Made by a program: the position numbers and the translations under genes. The notes under the pieces were generated by a model. It was given only the letters and a program-made list of their open reading frames with translations. It searched no databases and was not told the DNA's origin. Shown one piece after another: positions 1 to 8,205 of a stretch of 64,000 nt of DNA. Source of the stretch: Polyangiaceae bacterium (GTDB lineage Bacteria; Myxococcota_A; Polyangia; Polyangiales; Polyangiaceae); NCBI GenBank assembly GCA_025936045.1, contig JAICUB010000007.1, positions 62,001 through 126,000 on the forward strand, read 5' to 3'. Within the stretch, counting starts at the first letter, position 1, and each line of letters opens with the position of its first letter.

Positions 1-2313
1 GTGCACGGGGTCCCACAAGAGCAGTCGGGTGAGGTCGAGCTCGGGGAGGGCGTCGCACAAGAGCAACGCACCGAGACGGACCCCGAGCGCCGCGACGCGC
101 CGTGCGCCCGTGCGGCGACGCAGCTCGGCGCACGCGGCGCGGATGTCGGCCCGCCAGCGCTCGAGATCGGCGTCCGCGCTCGAGCCGAGCGAGTCACCGC
201 AGCCGTAGTAGTCGAAGAGGAGCGTCGGTTTGCCTTCGCGCGCGAGCTCGCGGCCGAGCTTGTTCAGGACGAAGCGAGCGCGCGCGCTCTCGTGCCCCAC
301 CGGTCCGGCTACGAGAACGGCCGTCTCGCTCTGGTCGAGCGCGCGCCCGTGCAGCACGCCGTACAGGCTCTGCTCCGGCCCGAAGTGGAAGATCTCCGGG
401 CGCTCGAGCGGACGGCGCGTCACGGGCGCGGTCGGCCGTAGGCTCGGTCGCCCCTGCCGCTCGTCGCAGATGCGCGCGAGCACCTCGAGCGGCTCCCGCA
501 GCACCTCCATGCCGTCGAGCTCGACGCCGAGCTTGCGTTCGACGTCGGCCGTGAGCCGCAGCGCCAAGAGCGAGTGCCCGCCGAGATCGAAGAAGTTGTC
601 GTCGAGCGACACCTGCTTCAGACCGAGTAGCTCGCGAAAGCTCGCCGCGAGCGCGCGCTCCGTCTCCGATTCGGCGTCCCGGAGGCTTCCCCGCGCGAGC
701 GCGCGCAAATCCGCTTCGTTCGGCTCGGGCAGCGCGCGGCGGTCGACCTTCGAGTTCTCGTTCAGCGGCAGGCGCTCGAGCTCGACGTACACGGCAGGCA
801 CCATGTAGTCCGGCAGCTTCGCGGCCAAATGCGCGCGCACCGCGCCCATGCGCGAAGGGCCGGCGTCCCCCGCCGCGCGCTCGTCGAACACCACGTACGC
901 GACGAGGCGCTTCTCGCCGTCGGTCGCCGAGCGTGCCGCGACCACGCCCTCGCGCACGCCCGGAGCGCGCCGGAGCTCGTACTCGACCTCGCCGAGCTCG
1001 ACGCGCATGCCGCGGATCTTCGTCTGAAAATCCGTCCGTCCCACGAGCTCGAGCCAACCGTCGCGGCTCATGCGGCCCCGATCGCCCATACGGTAGAAGC
1101 GGCGTCCTTCGAGCTCCACGTAGCGCTCCGCCGTGAGCTCCGGGCGCTTCAGGTAACCCTGCGTGACGCCTTCACCCGCAAAGTGGACCTCGCCGACGAC
1201 TCCGGCGGGTACCACGCTGCCCTCCGCGTCGAGCACGCGCACCGACACGTTGTCGAAGGGGCGGCCGACGAAAGTCCGCGTCACGCGGCGCCAGCGCGGC
1301 ACCGGAAAGGTGCAGCCCATGCAGCTGATTTCGCTCGAGCCGTAGATCACGAAAATTTCGGCATTCGCGAAGATCTCCTTCAACGCCTCGAGGAGCTCGG
1401 GCGGCACCGTGTCGCCGCCCGAAGACGCGTGGCGCACGCGCGAGAACGCCTCGAAGTCAGCGTATTTTTCACGGATGTGCGCGACGAGCCCGCGGAGCAG
1501 ACTCGGCCCGGCGTGGAAGATCGTGACCTCCGAAAGCGAGCGCGCCATGCGTGCCGCATCGAGCACGTGCTCGCGGTCGAGCACCAAGAGCGTCGCGCCG
1601 GTCACGAGCGGACTCATGAGCTCGAACAAGCTGATACTGAAGCTGAAGCGCGCGATGGCGGGCATCACGTCGCGCTCGTCGATGTCGTAGTGCTCGACGG
1701 CCACGCCGACGTAGTGGCGAAGGTTCGCGTAGCTGCCCATCACGCCCTTGGGCTGACCCGTGGTGCCCGAGGTATAAAAGACGTACGCGGTGTCGCTCGG
1801 AGCCACCGGCAGGCGCGGGTTCTCGACCGGCAGGGCCTGCGAAAGGTACTCGAGCGGGAGCACGAGCGCGGGCGACACCGGTAGTTTCCGCGCGAGTTTC
1901 TCCTGCGTGAGCACGGCGCGCGGCTCGATATCGTCGAGCATCGCGCGCATGCGCGCTTCGGGATACGTCGGGTCGAGCGGCACGTACACCGCGCCCGCTT
2001 TGAGCACGCCGAGCAGCGCGACCGCCACGTCGAGCGCCGGCTCGACGCACACGACGACGCGAGCTCCCCTGCCGACACCGCGGGCGGAGAGCTCGTGTGC
2101 GACGCGGTTCGCGCGCCGGTTGAGCTCCGCGTACGACAGCGAAAGGTCGCGGAAGCGAACGGCGGTTGCCTCGGGAGCGACGAGCGCGCGCCGCTCGAAC
2201 TGCTCGTGGGGGAGCGGACCGAGCGCGGGGCGCACGCGGCCGTCGCAGGCGCTCTCCGTGAAGCGCCCCGGCGCCTCGAGCGGGCTCGTCGACTCTTCGA
2301 ACGACTGCGTCAT
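1..2313 (-). CDS. NRPS-like adenylation-carrier-hydrolase protein (3' end outside window)
   Basis: Open from ATG at 2313 to the window edge (771 codons, no stop seen). Residues about 30-510 form an amino-acid-type adenylation domain: A3 YTSGTTGQPKG near residue 180, A7 YRMGD, A8 GRTDFQTKIRG near 424, A10 NSKVDRRALP. A carrier domain follows with DNFFDLGGHSLLAL; Ser581 is the expected phosphopantetheine site. From about 635 an alpha/beta-hydrolase-like region begins (LLFDYYGCGDSLGS); its elbow reads GVRLGALLL with no Ser nucleophile, which from memory resembles exosortase-A-associated hydrolase 2. No condensation domain is visible. The family loads an acyl or amino-acyl group on the carrier; substrate unknown. 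It is divergent from a polysaccharide deacetylase, so a role in modifying an exopolysaccharide is possible (inference). A free-standing secondary-metabolite module is the alternative. Confidence 0.85.
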   Translation of the reverse strand, partial: MTQSFEESTSPLEAPGRFTESACDGRVRPALGPLPHEQFERRALVAPEATAVRFRDLSLSYAELNRRANRVAHELSARGVGRGARVVVCVEPALDVAVALLGVLKAGAVYVPLDPTYPEARMRAMLDDIEPRAVLTQEKLARKLPVSPALVLPLEYLSQALPVENPRLPVAPSDTAYVFYTSGTTGQPKGVMGSYANLRHYVGVAVEHYDIDERDVMPAIARFSFSISLFELMSPLVTGATLLVLDREHVLDAARMARSLSEVTIFHAGPSLLRGLVAHIREKYADFEAFSRVRHASSGGDTVPPELLEALKEIFANAEIFVIYGSSEISCMGCTFPVPRWRRVTRTFVGRPFDNVSVRVLDAEGSVVPAGVVGEVHFAGEGVTQGYLKRPELTAERYVELEGRRFYRMGDRGRMSRDGWLELVGRTDFQTKIRGMRVELGEVEYELRRAPGVREGVVAARSATDGEKRLVAYVVFDERAAGDAGPSRMGAVRAHLAAKLPDYMVPAVYVELERLPLNENSKVDRRALPEPNEADLRALARGSLRDAESETERALAASFRELLGLKQVSLDDNFFDLGGHSLLALRLTADVERKLGVELDGMEVLREPLEVLARICDERQGRPSLRPTAPVTRRPLERPEIFHFGPEQSLYGVLHGRALDQSETAVLVAGPVGHESARARFVLNKLGRELAREGKPTLLFDYYGCGDSLGSSADADLERWRADIRAACAELRRRTGARRVAALGVRLGALLLCDALPELDLTRLLLWDPVH

Positions 2314-2549
2314 GGGCGGGCTCGGGTTGCATGCGAGAACCGTTCTCGTCGCGCGGCAGCAGCGGCGGTTTCGGATCACGCACGGATCCCGCGCGATCGA
2401 GCGTGCCGCCCCGAACCGAACGGAGTCAGCGCGGGGCGAACTGCAACGAGCGCGGCACATTGCCGCACCCGACGGCGTCGAAACCGCGGCTGTTCGAAGG
2501 CGTGAGGCTTGCAACGGCGATCGCCAGCGACCTTCGGGGTCGTCCAACG

Positions 2550-3593
2550 ATGTCGAAACGTCAGCGCCTCGCGAGCTTGCTTCACCAAACGGGAGTGATG
2601 CGCGCTGCCCTGGCCTTGCGCTCGAGCATGCCGAGCTCGTGGCTCAGCGTGCTCACCTATCATCGCTTTCCGAGCGCCGGCGAGGAGCCCTTCGACGACG
2701 AAGTGATCGACGTGACGCCGGAGTGCTTCGAGCGCCAGGTCGTGTGTCTGAAGAAGTATTTCAACCTGGTCGGCGTGGACGAACTCTGCGCGTTCGCCGA
2801 AGGCAAGCCGCTTCCGCCGAACGCCGTCGCGATCACCTTCGACGACGGCTACCTCGACAACTACGAGGTCGCATTGCCCATCCTCGAGCGGCACGGCGCC
2901 AAGGCAATCTTCTTCCTCGCGACGGGCTGCGTCGGCGAGCGGCGCATGTATTTTTGGGACCGTGTCGCGTACATCGTCAAGCGCTCGGGCAGGCCCCGGG
3001 TGCGGCTCACGTATCCGTTCACGGTCGAGATTTCGCTGTCTGACCGCAAGCTCGCGCTCGAGCGCCTGCTCCGTCTGATCAAGACGCACCCGGCGCTGGA
3101 CCTCGAACGCTTCCTCGATGAGCTCGCGCACTCCGCCGACGTGGCCTGGTCGCGGCACCTCGAGCGCTCGTTCGCCGAACGGCTGCTCATGACGTGGGAT
3201 CACGTGCGGGCGCTGCATCGCGCCGGCATGGACGTGCAGTCGCACACGCGGTCGCACCGCGTACTCGACACGCTGCCCGCGGCGGATTTACTCGACGAGC
3301 TCGCCGGCTCACGCGCGGATCTGGAGCGCGAGGTGGGCGAAGCCCCGCGCGCCATCGCTTACCCGGTCGGCAATCAAATCGGTGAAAACTCGCCGATTCG
3401 CGCCGCCGTCGCCCAGGCGGGCTACAGCATCGGGCTCAGCAGCAACACCGGCTCGAACCCCCTGCACGGCGCGATCGACCGCTATAACATTCGCCGTCAA
3501 GCGGTGGAGCTCAATCTGCCCGAAGCTTACTTGCTCGCGATGCTGACGATGCCGTCGCTCGCGCACAAGCATCCCTGGCAGGTCGCAGGCTGA
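2550..3593 (+). CDS. Polysaccharide deacetylase (NodB/CE4 family)
   Basis: 347 residues from ATG 2550 (MSKRQRL); the frame is open further upstream to 2331, but that extension is low-complexity and unlike the family. NodB motifs in order: ITFDDGYLDN (catalytic Asp and metal Asp), SHTRSH (metal His pair), and IAYPVGNQ in place of the usual AYPFG. An early LTYHRF motif is also typical. It should remove acetyl groups from N-acetylglucosamine-type sugars, usually on exported polysaccharide or peptidoglycan; no signal peptide is obvious, so it may act in the cytoplasm or by an unseen export route. The neighbour across a divergent start is the adenylation-carrier-hydrolase gene, a pairing reminiscent of exosortase/EPS loci (inference). 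Family assignment firm, substrate not. Confidence 0.88.
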   Translation: MSKRQRLASLLHQTGVMRAALALRSSMPSSWLSVLTYHRFPSAGEEPFDDEVIDVTPECFERQVVCLKKYFNLVGVDELCAFAEGKPLPPNAVAITFDDGYLDNYEVALPILERHGAKAIFFLATGCVGERRMYFWDRVAYIVKRSGRPRVRLTYPFTVEISLSDRKLALERLLRLIKTHPALDLERFLDELAHSADVAWSRHLERSFAERLLMTWDHVRALHRAGMDVQSHTRSHRVLDTLPAADLLDELAGSRADLEREVGEAPRAIAYPVGNQIGENSPIRAAVAQAGYSIGLSSNTGSNPLHGAIDRYNIRRQAVELNLPEAYLLAMLTMPSLAHKHPWQVAG

Positions 3594-3743
3594 CGCAGCA
3601 CCCGCGCGCCGACGCGCCGCAGGCCGCGGGCAGCATTTTTGCCCCTACGTGACTGGGATTCACAGGCGCCATCGGTCGTGGCGCTGGCAGTGCGTCAAGC
3701 CGAGCGCCATTCCCTGGCCCCGATTTTGCTCCTGACGTCCGGC

Positions 3744-3947
3744 GTGAGACCGAGCATCAAAAGCCTTCCCATCCCCGTCGCCAACGCACGCAACAACTTC
3801 TCCGAGGTCGTCGCGCAAGCGCGCAACGGCCAGCGCATCAAACTCACGCGCCACGGTAAAAATATCGCGTGGATCGTGGGGTCCTCGGACCGGGAGCTCC
3901 TGCGAACTCACCCGGGCTCGCGCCGTAAAAAGAAGACGGCTCGTTGA
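3744..3947 (+). CDS. Orphan type II antitoxin, Phd/YefM family
   Basis: The core IPVANARNNFSEVVAQARNG followed by IKLTRHGKNIAWIV matches the Phd/YefM DNA-binding fold, in which the protein represses its own operon and neutralises a partner toxin through its C-terminus. I chose GTG 3744 (67 residues), which starts just ahead of the domain; the same frame is open from a TTG at 3639, adding 35 residues of no clear similarity. The C-terminal tail is short and basic (RRKKKTAR). No RelE, Doc or PIN toxin lies next to it on either strand: the downstream gene is a receiver-GAF protein. It is therefore either a solitary antitoxin, a remnant, or a repurposed regulator. Confidence 0.65.
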   Translation: MRPSIKSLPIPVANARNNFSEVVAQARNGQRIKLTRHGKNIAWIVGSSDRELLRTHPGSRRKKKTAR

Positions 3948-3978
3948 AGCGCGAACGCGAGCGCTGCGCTGGGTCACG

Positions 3979-3990
3979 TTTTGTACAATT
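3979..3990 (+). promoter_or_regulatory. TTGTACAA palindrome upstream of receiver-GAF gene
   Basis: TTTTGTACAATT, with the perfect palindrome TTGTACAA, lies about 41 bases before the ATG of the receiver-GAF gene. Almost the same element precedes the hybrid kinase (30558) and, on the minus strand, the single-receiver regulator (34536). AT-rich palindromes are rare in this sequence; a shared operator or promoter part is inferred. Confidence 0.4.
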
Positions 3991-4031
3991 CTTGATGAGG
4001 CCCGCATGCTGAGTCAGCGTGGAGCATTCAA

Positions 4032-4892
4032 ATGCTTTTGGCCGACCGCACGGTGCTGCTCGTCGACCCGGATGCGAGCGCGCTCGATTCACTTAGCCTC
4101 GAACTCAGAAACCACGGCGCAAAGTGCTTTGCAGCCAAGGACGCGGAGACGGCGCTCTGGGGAGCCCGCGAAACGCTTCCCGACGTCGTCGTGTCGGAGC
4201 TCGAGCTGCCGGACCGCGATGCGAGCGCGCTGCTCTTCGAGCTACGGACGGGCCCGGAAGCGCCCTCCGCCATCGCGCTCGCGAAAAACCGGAGTCAGCT
4301 GGCCAAGGCGCGCGACCAGCGTCACGGCGTCGCCCGCGGCTTCGACAAACGGATCGCCAAACCAGCGCGCGGTTCCGACGTAGTCGACGCGATTTGCTGC
4401 CTGATCGGCGCACCCAGCGAGCACGGAAGCGCGCCCTCCGTGGAAGCCATCGAGAGCGCCCTCGAGCGACACGACTATCGCCGTCTGCTCGCGGCCTTGA
4501 ACGCGACCACCGAACACCGCTTTTCCGCGCTCTTTCGCTTCGACGAAAGCGTGCTCACGAGCGTGTGGACCTTCGATCGCACAGACCCGCAAGTCGATTC
4601 GTTTCCGCTCGAGGTGCCGATCGCGGCGACCCCCCTCGCGCCCTTCTGCAGCGGCGGCGAAGCGGCGTGCATCGCGGACACGGTGAACGACCATCGCGTC
4701 AGCCATGAGCAGCGCCACGCCGACATGCGCGGATTCGTCGCGGTGCCGCTGCACGACGGGGACGATCGTGTCTTCGGTGCACTTTGCCACTTCGATCCGG
4801 ACTCGCGCGCCGCGGACCCGACGGCATTCGACCTGCTCGAACGCACCGCCAAAATTTTTCGCTTCAGAAAACGTCGCGCACGGCCCAAGTAA
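4032..4892 (+). CDS. Receiver-GAF protein with Glu at the phospho-acceptor position
   Basis: 286 residues. Residues 5-125 follow the receiver fold: acidic pair in LLVDPDA, the beta-3 segment DVVVSELELP, and Lys110-Pro111 (RIAKPA). The phospho-accepting Asp expected before the beta-3 loop is Glu56, and the conserved Thr/Ser after beta-4 is Ala (AIALAK). Residues 140-280 look like a GAF domain (FPLEVPIAATPLA, RGFVAVPLHDGD, VFGALCHF). No output DNA-binding, cyclase or kinase domain is present. Glu may mimic the phosphorylated state, leaving the GAF part to sense a ligand (inference). Preceded by a TTGTACAA element shared with two other signalling genes, suggesting common control. Strand neighbours are unrelated. 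Confidence 0.72.
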   Translation: MLLADRTVLLVDPDASALDSLSLELRNHGAKCFAAKDAETALWGARETLPDVVVSELELPDRDASALLFELRTGPEAPSAIALAKNRSQLAKARDQRHGVARGFDKRIAKPARGSDVVDAICCLIGAPSEHGSAPSVEAIESALERHDYRRLLAALNATTEHRFSALFRFDESVLTSVWTFDRTDPQVDSFPLEVPIAATPLAPFCSGGEAACIADTVNDHRVSHEQRHADMRGFVAVPLHDGDDRVFGALCHFDPDSRAADPTAFDLLERTAKIFRFRKRRARPK

Positions 4893-4949
4893 TCCGCATC
4901 TCGGACGTCGAAACCTCTCGCGACCAGTTCGCGCGGGGCAGTTCGCCAC

Positions 4950-4973
4950 TACACCCAAGCTCGCTCGGGTGTA
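4950..4973 (+). terminator. Hairpin after receiver-GAF gene
   Basis: TACACCC (4950-4956) pairs with GGGTGTA (4967-4973) around a 10-base loop, about 60 bases after the stop of the receiver-GAF gene. No T-run follows, so a terminator role is only suggested. Confidence 0.35.
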
Positions 4974-5017
4974 TCGAAACAGGAAAGTACCGACGGGACA
5001 GACCACGCCAAAAGCTA

Positions 5018-5060
5018 GTGAATTTTGCGGGCCTCACCCAAGTGGGGCTCCAAAATTCAC
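5018..5060 (+). other. Strong 19-bp hairpin between receiver-GAF gene and VWA lipoprotein gene
   Basis: GTGAATTTTG (5018-5027) pairs perfectly with CAAAATTCAC (5051-5060). Inside it, after one bulged C, GGGCCTCAC (5029-5037) pairs with GTGGGGCTC (5042-5050) with two G-U pairs, closing a CCAA loop. There is no following T-run. It may be a terminator without a U tract, a processed leader structure for the downstream gene, or a palindromic repeat unit. A smaller hairpin (GTGACG 5115-5120 with CGTCAC 5126-5131) sits just ahead of the next start codon. Confidence 0.5.
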
Positions 5061-5146
5061 GATCGATGCAAGTGATCCCCGGTGTAGTCGCTCTCTCGTG
5101 ACTTTCGCATTCTCGTGACGCGCTTCGTCACGCACCGAAAGGCTCG

Positions 5147-6523
5147 ATGACGCACTTCCGATCGACTCCCGTTCTCGGCGTTCGCGCGGCGGCTCTCGCG
5201 AGCGCGGGCGTGCTCGCCGGCGTGCTCACGGTCCCGGCCTGTTCGAGCTCGACACCGCCGTCGCTCGGTTTGACGGGCGGCTCGAGCGGCATGGGCGGCT
5301 CGGGCGCCACGGCGGGCTCGAGCGCCACGATTGCGCTCGGCGGTCGCGCGGGGAGCACTGGGTCGGGTTCGAGCGGCGAGCATGCGACGGGCACCGGCGG
5401 TACGACGAACGTCGTCGTGAACGAAGCGGGCGCTTCGGGCGCGAGCGAGACGAGCGAAGCGGGCGCGGGCGGAGCCGCGGGCGTCCCGAATCTCGACCCG
5501 AACCAAGCGTGCGCGCAGAGCTCCACCAGCGTCGAAGCGGTGCCGCCGATTTTGGAGCTCGTCGTGGACACGAGCGGCTCGATGGATTGGCCCCCCGGCT
5601 GGGAGCCAGTCGATCCGAACGACTCGAAACCGCCCGGCGCGACCAAGTGGGAAATCACGCGCGACGCGCTCAAGACCGCCGTCGATTCGCTCGACGACGG
5701 CACGGCTCTCGGCGCGAATTTCTTCCCCGCCACGACGGATAAAGATCCGGACAGTGTCTGCCTCCGCAACGAGGTCGGCTTGCCGATCGCCGCGCTCGGC
5801 GCCGCGACCTCCAAGCAACGCGCCGGCTGGGTGAGCGCCCTCGACGCCGTCGAGCCGAACGGCGCCACTCCGACCGAAGGCGCGTACCTGTACGGCCTCG
5901 AGCTACTCGGCAAGACCAAGCTCGGCGGCAACCAATTCATCCTGCTCATCACGGACGGCACGCCGACCTGCACTCTGGATTGCGAGTGCAACGACGGCAA
6001 CGTCGCGGTCGATTCGGGACCGCTCGTCGACGACGCAAAGCAAGCGCTCACGAGCGGCATTCGCACCTTCGTCATCGGCTCACCCGGGAGTGAAGACACG
6101 CGCTCCGTGCTCTCCGCCATCGCGCGCGAAGGCGGCACGGGAACGCCCGGCTGCTCCGACGACGGCCCGGACTACTGCCATCTCGACATGACCACCGAGC
6201 CCGATCTCGCCAAGGGGCTCGCGCGCGCTCTCGCACAGGTCGCCGCAAGCCTTCGCTCCTGCGAATACCCGCTGCCGCCCGCGCCCGACGACCGCACGCT
6301 CGACCCCGGCCTCGTCAACGTCCTTTACACACCGAGCGGCGGCAGATCCAAAACCATCGCGCGCGATCCATCGAAGTCCGACTGCAACGAAGGTTGGCAA
6401 TACAGCCCCGACGGCCAAAGCATCAGCCTCTGCGGCGATGCCTGCACGGCCGCCCAGGCCGACCCCGGCTCCAAGGTCGAGATCCTGCTCGGGTGCAAGA
6501 CGATCGTCGTCGAACCGCGCTGA
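5147..6523 (+). CDS. VWA-domain lipoprotein with Gly/Ser-rich linker
   Basis: 458 residues, ATG 5147 preceded by GAAAGG. A signal peptide ends at a lipobox-like VPAC (Cys about residue 32), followed by a Gly/Ser/Thr-rich spacer to about residue 115. A von Willebrand A domain follows: LELVVDTSGSMDW holds the MIDAS DxSxS, GATPTEGAYLYG the MIDAS Thr, and FILLITDGTP the third metal Asp. The C-terminal part is Cys-containing and may be disulfide-linked. Expected to be surface- or periplasm-anchored and to bind protein partners through a divalent metal. Such repeat-linker VWA lipoproteins are common in Polyangia; the partner is unknown. Ends convergently with the MscS gene. Confidence 0.85.
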   Translation: MTHFRSTPVLGVRAAALASAGVLAGVLTVPACSSSTPPSLGLTGGSSGMGGSGATAGSSATIALGGRAGSTGSGSSGEHATGTGGTTNVVVNEAGASGASETSEAGAGGAAGVPNLDPNQACAQSSTSVEAVPPILELVVDTSGSMDWPPGWEPVDPNDSKPPGATKWEITRDALKTAVDSLDDGTALGANFFPATTDKDPDSVCLRNEVGLPIAALGAATSKQRAGWVSALDAVEPNGATPTEGAYLYGLELLGKTKLGGNQFILLITDGTPTCTLDCECNDGNVAVDSGPLVDDAKQALTSGIRTFVIGSPGSEDTRSVLSAIAREGGTGTPGCSDDGPDYCHLDMTTEPDLAKGLARALAQVAASLRSCEYPLPPAPDDRTLDPGLVNVLYTPSGGRSKTIARDPSKSDCNEGWQYSPDGQSISLCGDACTAAQADPGSKVEILLGCKTIVVEPR

Positions 6524-6555
6524 TCGGAAAACTCTCGGGCTCCGCAGGTGCGGGG

Positions 6556-6576
6556 CACGGCGCGTTCGGCGCCGTG
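6556..6576. terminator. GC hairpin between convergent genes
   Basis: CACGGCGC and GCGCCGTG form a perfect 8-bp stem with loop GTTCG in the gap between the convergent VWA and MscS genes. There is no T-run; a bidirectional terminator is inferred from position. Confidence 0.4.
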
Positions 6577-6589
6577 GCGGCCCGGGGGT

Positions 6590-8185
6590 TCAGTGCGCGA
6601 GGTATTTTCCGCCTTCGAACTGGACGAGCCAGGCGGCGAGGCGTTCGCGGAGATCGGCGCGGAGGTTGAAGAGGGCCTCACCGCTCGCCGCAGAGACGAG
6701 GATGCGCACTTCGAGAGTGCGGTTTTTGGCGTCGGTGACGTGAACGGCCTGGACTCGACGATCCCACATGCGGTGGATTTCGAGCAGGCGCGCGAGCTCG
6801 GCGCGGAGGGCGTCGACCGGGAGCGTGAAGTCGGCGTTGAGGACGACGGTGCCTTGGAGCTCGCTCGAGACTTTGGTGTAGTTTTGAAACGGCTGCTCGA
6901 GGAAGCGACTCATGGGGACGATCAAGCGGCGTTCGTCCCAGAGCCTGACGACGACGTAGGTGAGCGTAATTTCCTCGATCGTACCGACTTCTTTTTCGAT
7001 TTGGACTTCGTCGCCGATACGAATGGGCTGGGTGATCGAGAGTTGGATGCCGGCGAAGAGGGTGCCGAGCGTGCGCTGAGCCGCGAAGCCGAGCACGATG
7101 CCGGCGACGCCCGCGGAGGCGAGCAGCGAGACGCCGATGCTGCGCACGACCTCGAATTGCATGAGGATGACGGCGCCCGCACAAATGGCGAGCACGGCAT
7201 TGACGATGCGGCGGAGCACGCGCACCCGCGTCTGGATGCCGCCGATGCGGAGCGCCGCGCCGGCGGCGTTCACCGTCGCGCCGATGGCTCGGCGTTCGAC
7301 GAAATCGGACGCGAGCCGGACGATGCGGCTCACCATCCACGCGACCGCGGTGAGCCCGAGCGTACCCGCGACCCGCACGCAGACGAGCTTGGCCGACGCG
7401 GGCAACGAGAGCAGGTGCGCGAGCACCGCGAAGACGACGACGCCCGTGAGGAGCCGGCCCGGCGAGCGCAGCGCGACCACGAGGTCGTCGTCCCAAGTGA
7501 CGCGGGTGTGCGCGGCGAGGCGTGCAGCGAGGCGCGCGCCGAGGCCGACGACGAGACCGGCAACCAGCACGGCGAGCATCACGGCGAGCGGCAAGCCGAG
7601 CCATTGCCAACGCGCTAGTCCGAACGTTTCCACGCGCAGCGCGGGCGGAACGAAGCGTTCCAGCGGGCTCGGCCCGTGCGCGCGGTAGAGCTCGGGGACG
7701 GCCGCGAGCGTCCCCGTGGAGAGCACCCAACGCTCGGGTTGCGTCTTCGTGCGCGTCAGCACTACGGGGACGGTGCGGCCGGTCACGCGAATGTTCGCAA
7801 CCGTCTCGCTGTCCGCGCCGTCGTCGGGTTTGCCCTGCGGCTCGTCGGACACGGCGTCGAGGTGGAACGAGAGGCTGCGCGCGAGGACGTAGTCGAGCTC
7901 TTGCGCGAGCTCGGTACCGCGCTCTTTCTTCTCGGCGCTCGCGCTCGGTCGCACGCCGAGGACGAGGAGGGCGCGCGCCCAATCAGCGCGGTTCGCCGCG
8001 TCGACGAAGGTCGCCATCGCGCGGCGCGGCGTCGAAAGGTCGTCCGGCTCGAGCAGCTCCGCCCCGAGCGGCAGGACGTGAAGCAGCGTGATTGCGAGCA
8101 GCGGAAGAGCGAGCAAGCGGGCACGCGAAAACACGCCGAGCCCCAAGCAATCTACGTGCCATCCCTGCGCGCGGGGCAACGTCAC
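6590..8185 (-). CDS. MscS-family mechanosensitive channel with periplasmic N-terminal region
   Basis: 531 residues from GTG 8185; an in-frame GTG at 8134 would begin right at FSRARLLALPLLAI, a good signal peptide, and may be the true start. An extracytoplasmic region (about 35-185) is followed by membrane helices near 190-220, 235-260, 270-290, 320-345 and the pore helix IGVSLLASAGVAGIVLGFAA, then TLGTLFAGIQLSITQPIRIGDEV, the signature of MscS pore and beta domain. The C-terminal alpha/beta region (to KYLAH) completes the vestibule. It should open under membrane tension to release solutes on hypo-osmotic shock. It lies 20 bases after the cyclase gene on the same strand, so the two may be co-transcribed. 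Confidence 0.88.
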   Translation of the reverse strand: MTLPRAQGWHVDCLGLGVFSRARLLALPLLAITLLHVLPLGAELLEPDDLSTPRRAMATFVDAANRADWARALLVLGVRPSASAEKKERGTELAQELDYVLARSLSFHLDAVSDEPQGKPDDGADSETVANIRVTGRTVPVVLTRTKTQPERWVLSTGTLAAVPELYRAHGPSPLERFVPPALRVETFGLARWQWLGLPLAVMLAVLVAGLVVGLGARLAARLAAHTRVTWDDDLVVALRSPGRLLTGVVVFAVLAHLLSLPASAKLVCVRVAGTLGLTAVAWMVSRIVRLASDFVERRAIGATVNAAGAALRIGGIQTRVRVLRRIVNAVLAICAGAVILMQFEVVRSIGVSLLASAGVAGIVLGFAAQRTLGTLFAGIQLSITQPIRIGDEVQIEKEVGTIEEITLTYVVVRLWDERRLIVPMSRFLEQPFQNYTKVSSELQGTVVLNADFTLPVDALRAELARLLEIHRMWDRRVQAVHVTDAKNRTLEVRILVSAASGEALFNLRADLRERLAAWLVQFEGGKYLAH

Positions 8186-8205
8186 CCCGCAACTGAATGC
8201 GGGCG

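Noticed and set aside
829..1884. Plus-strand 350-codon open frame
   Set aside because: Antisense to the adenylation domain, no recognisable motif.
2331..2549. N-terminal extension of the polysaccharide deacetylase
   Set aside because: Open frame but low-complexity Arg/Ser/Pro sequence overlapping the divergent gene's promoter; ATG 2550 fits the family.
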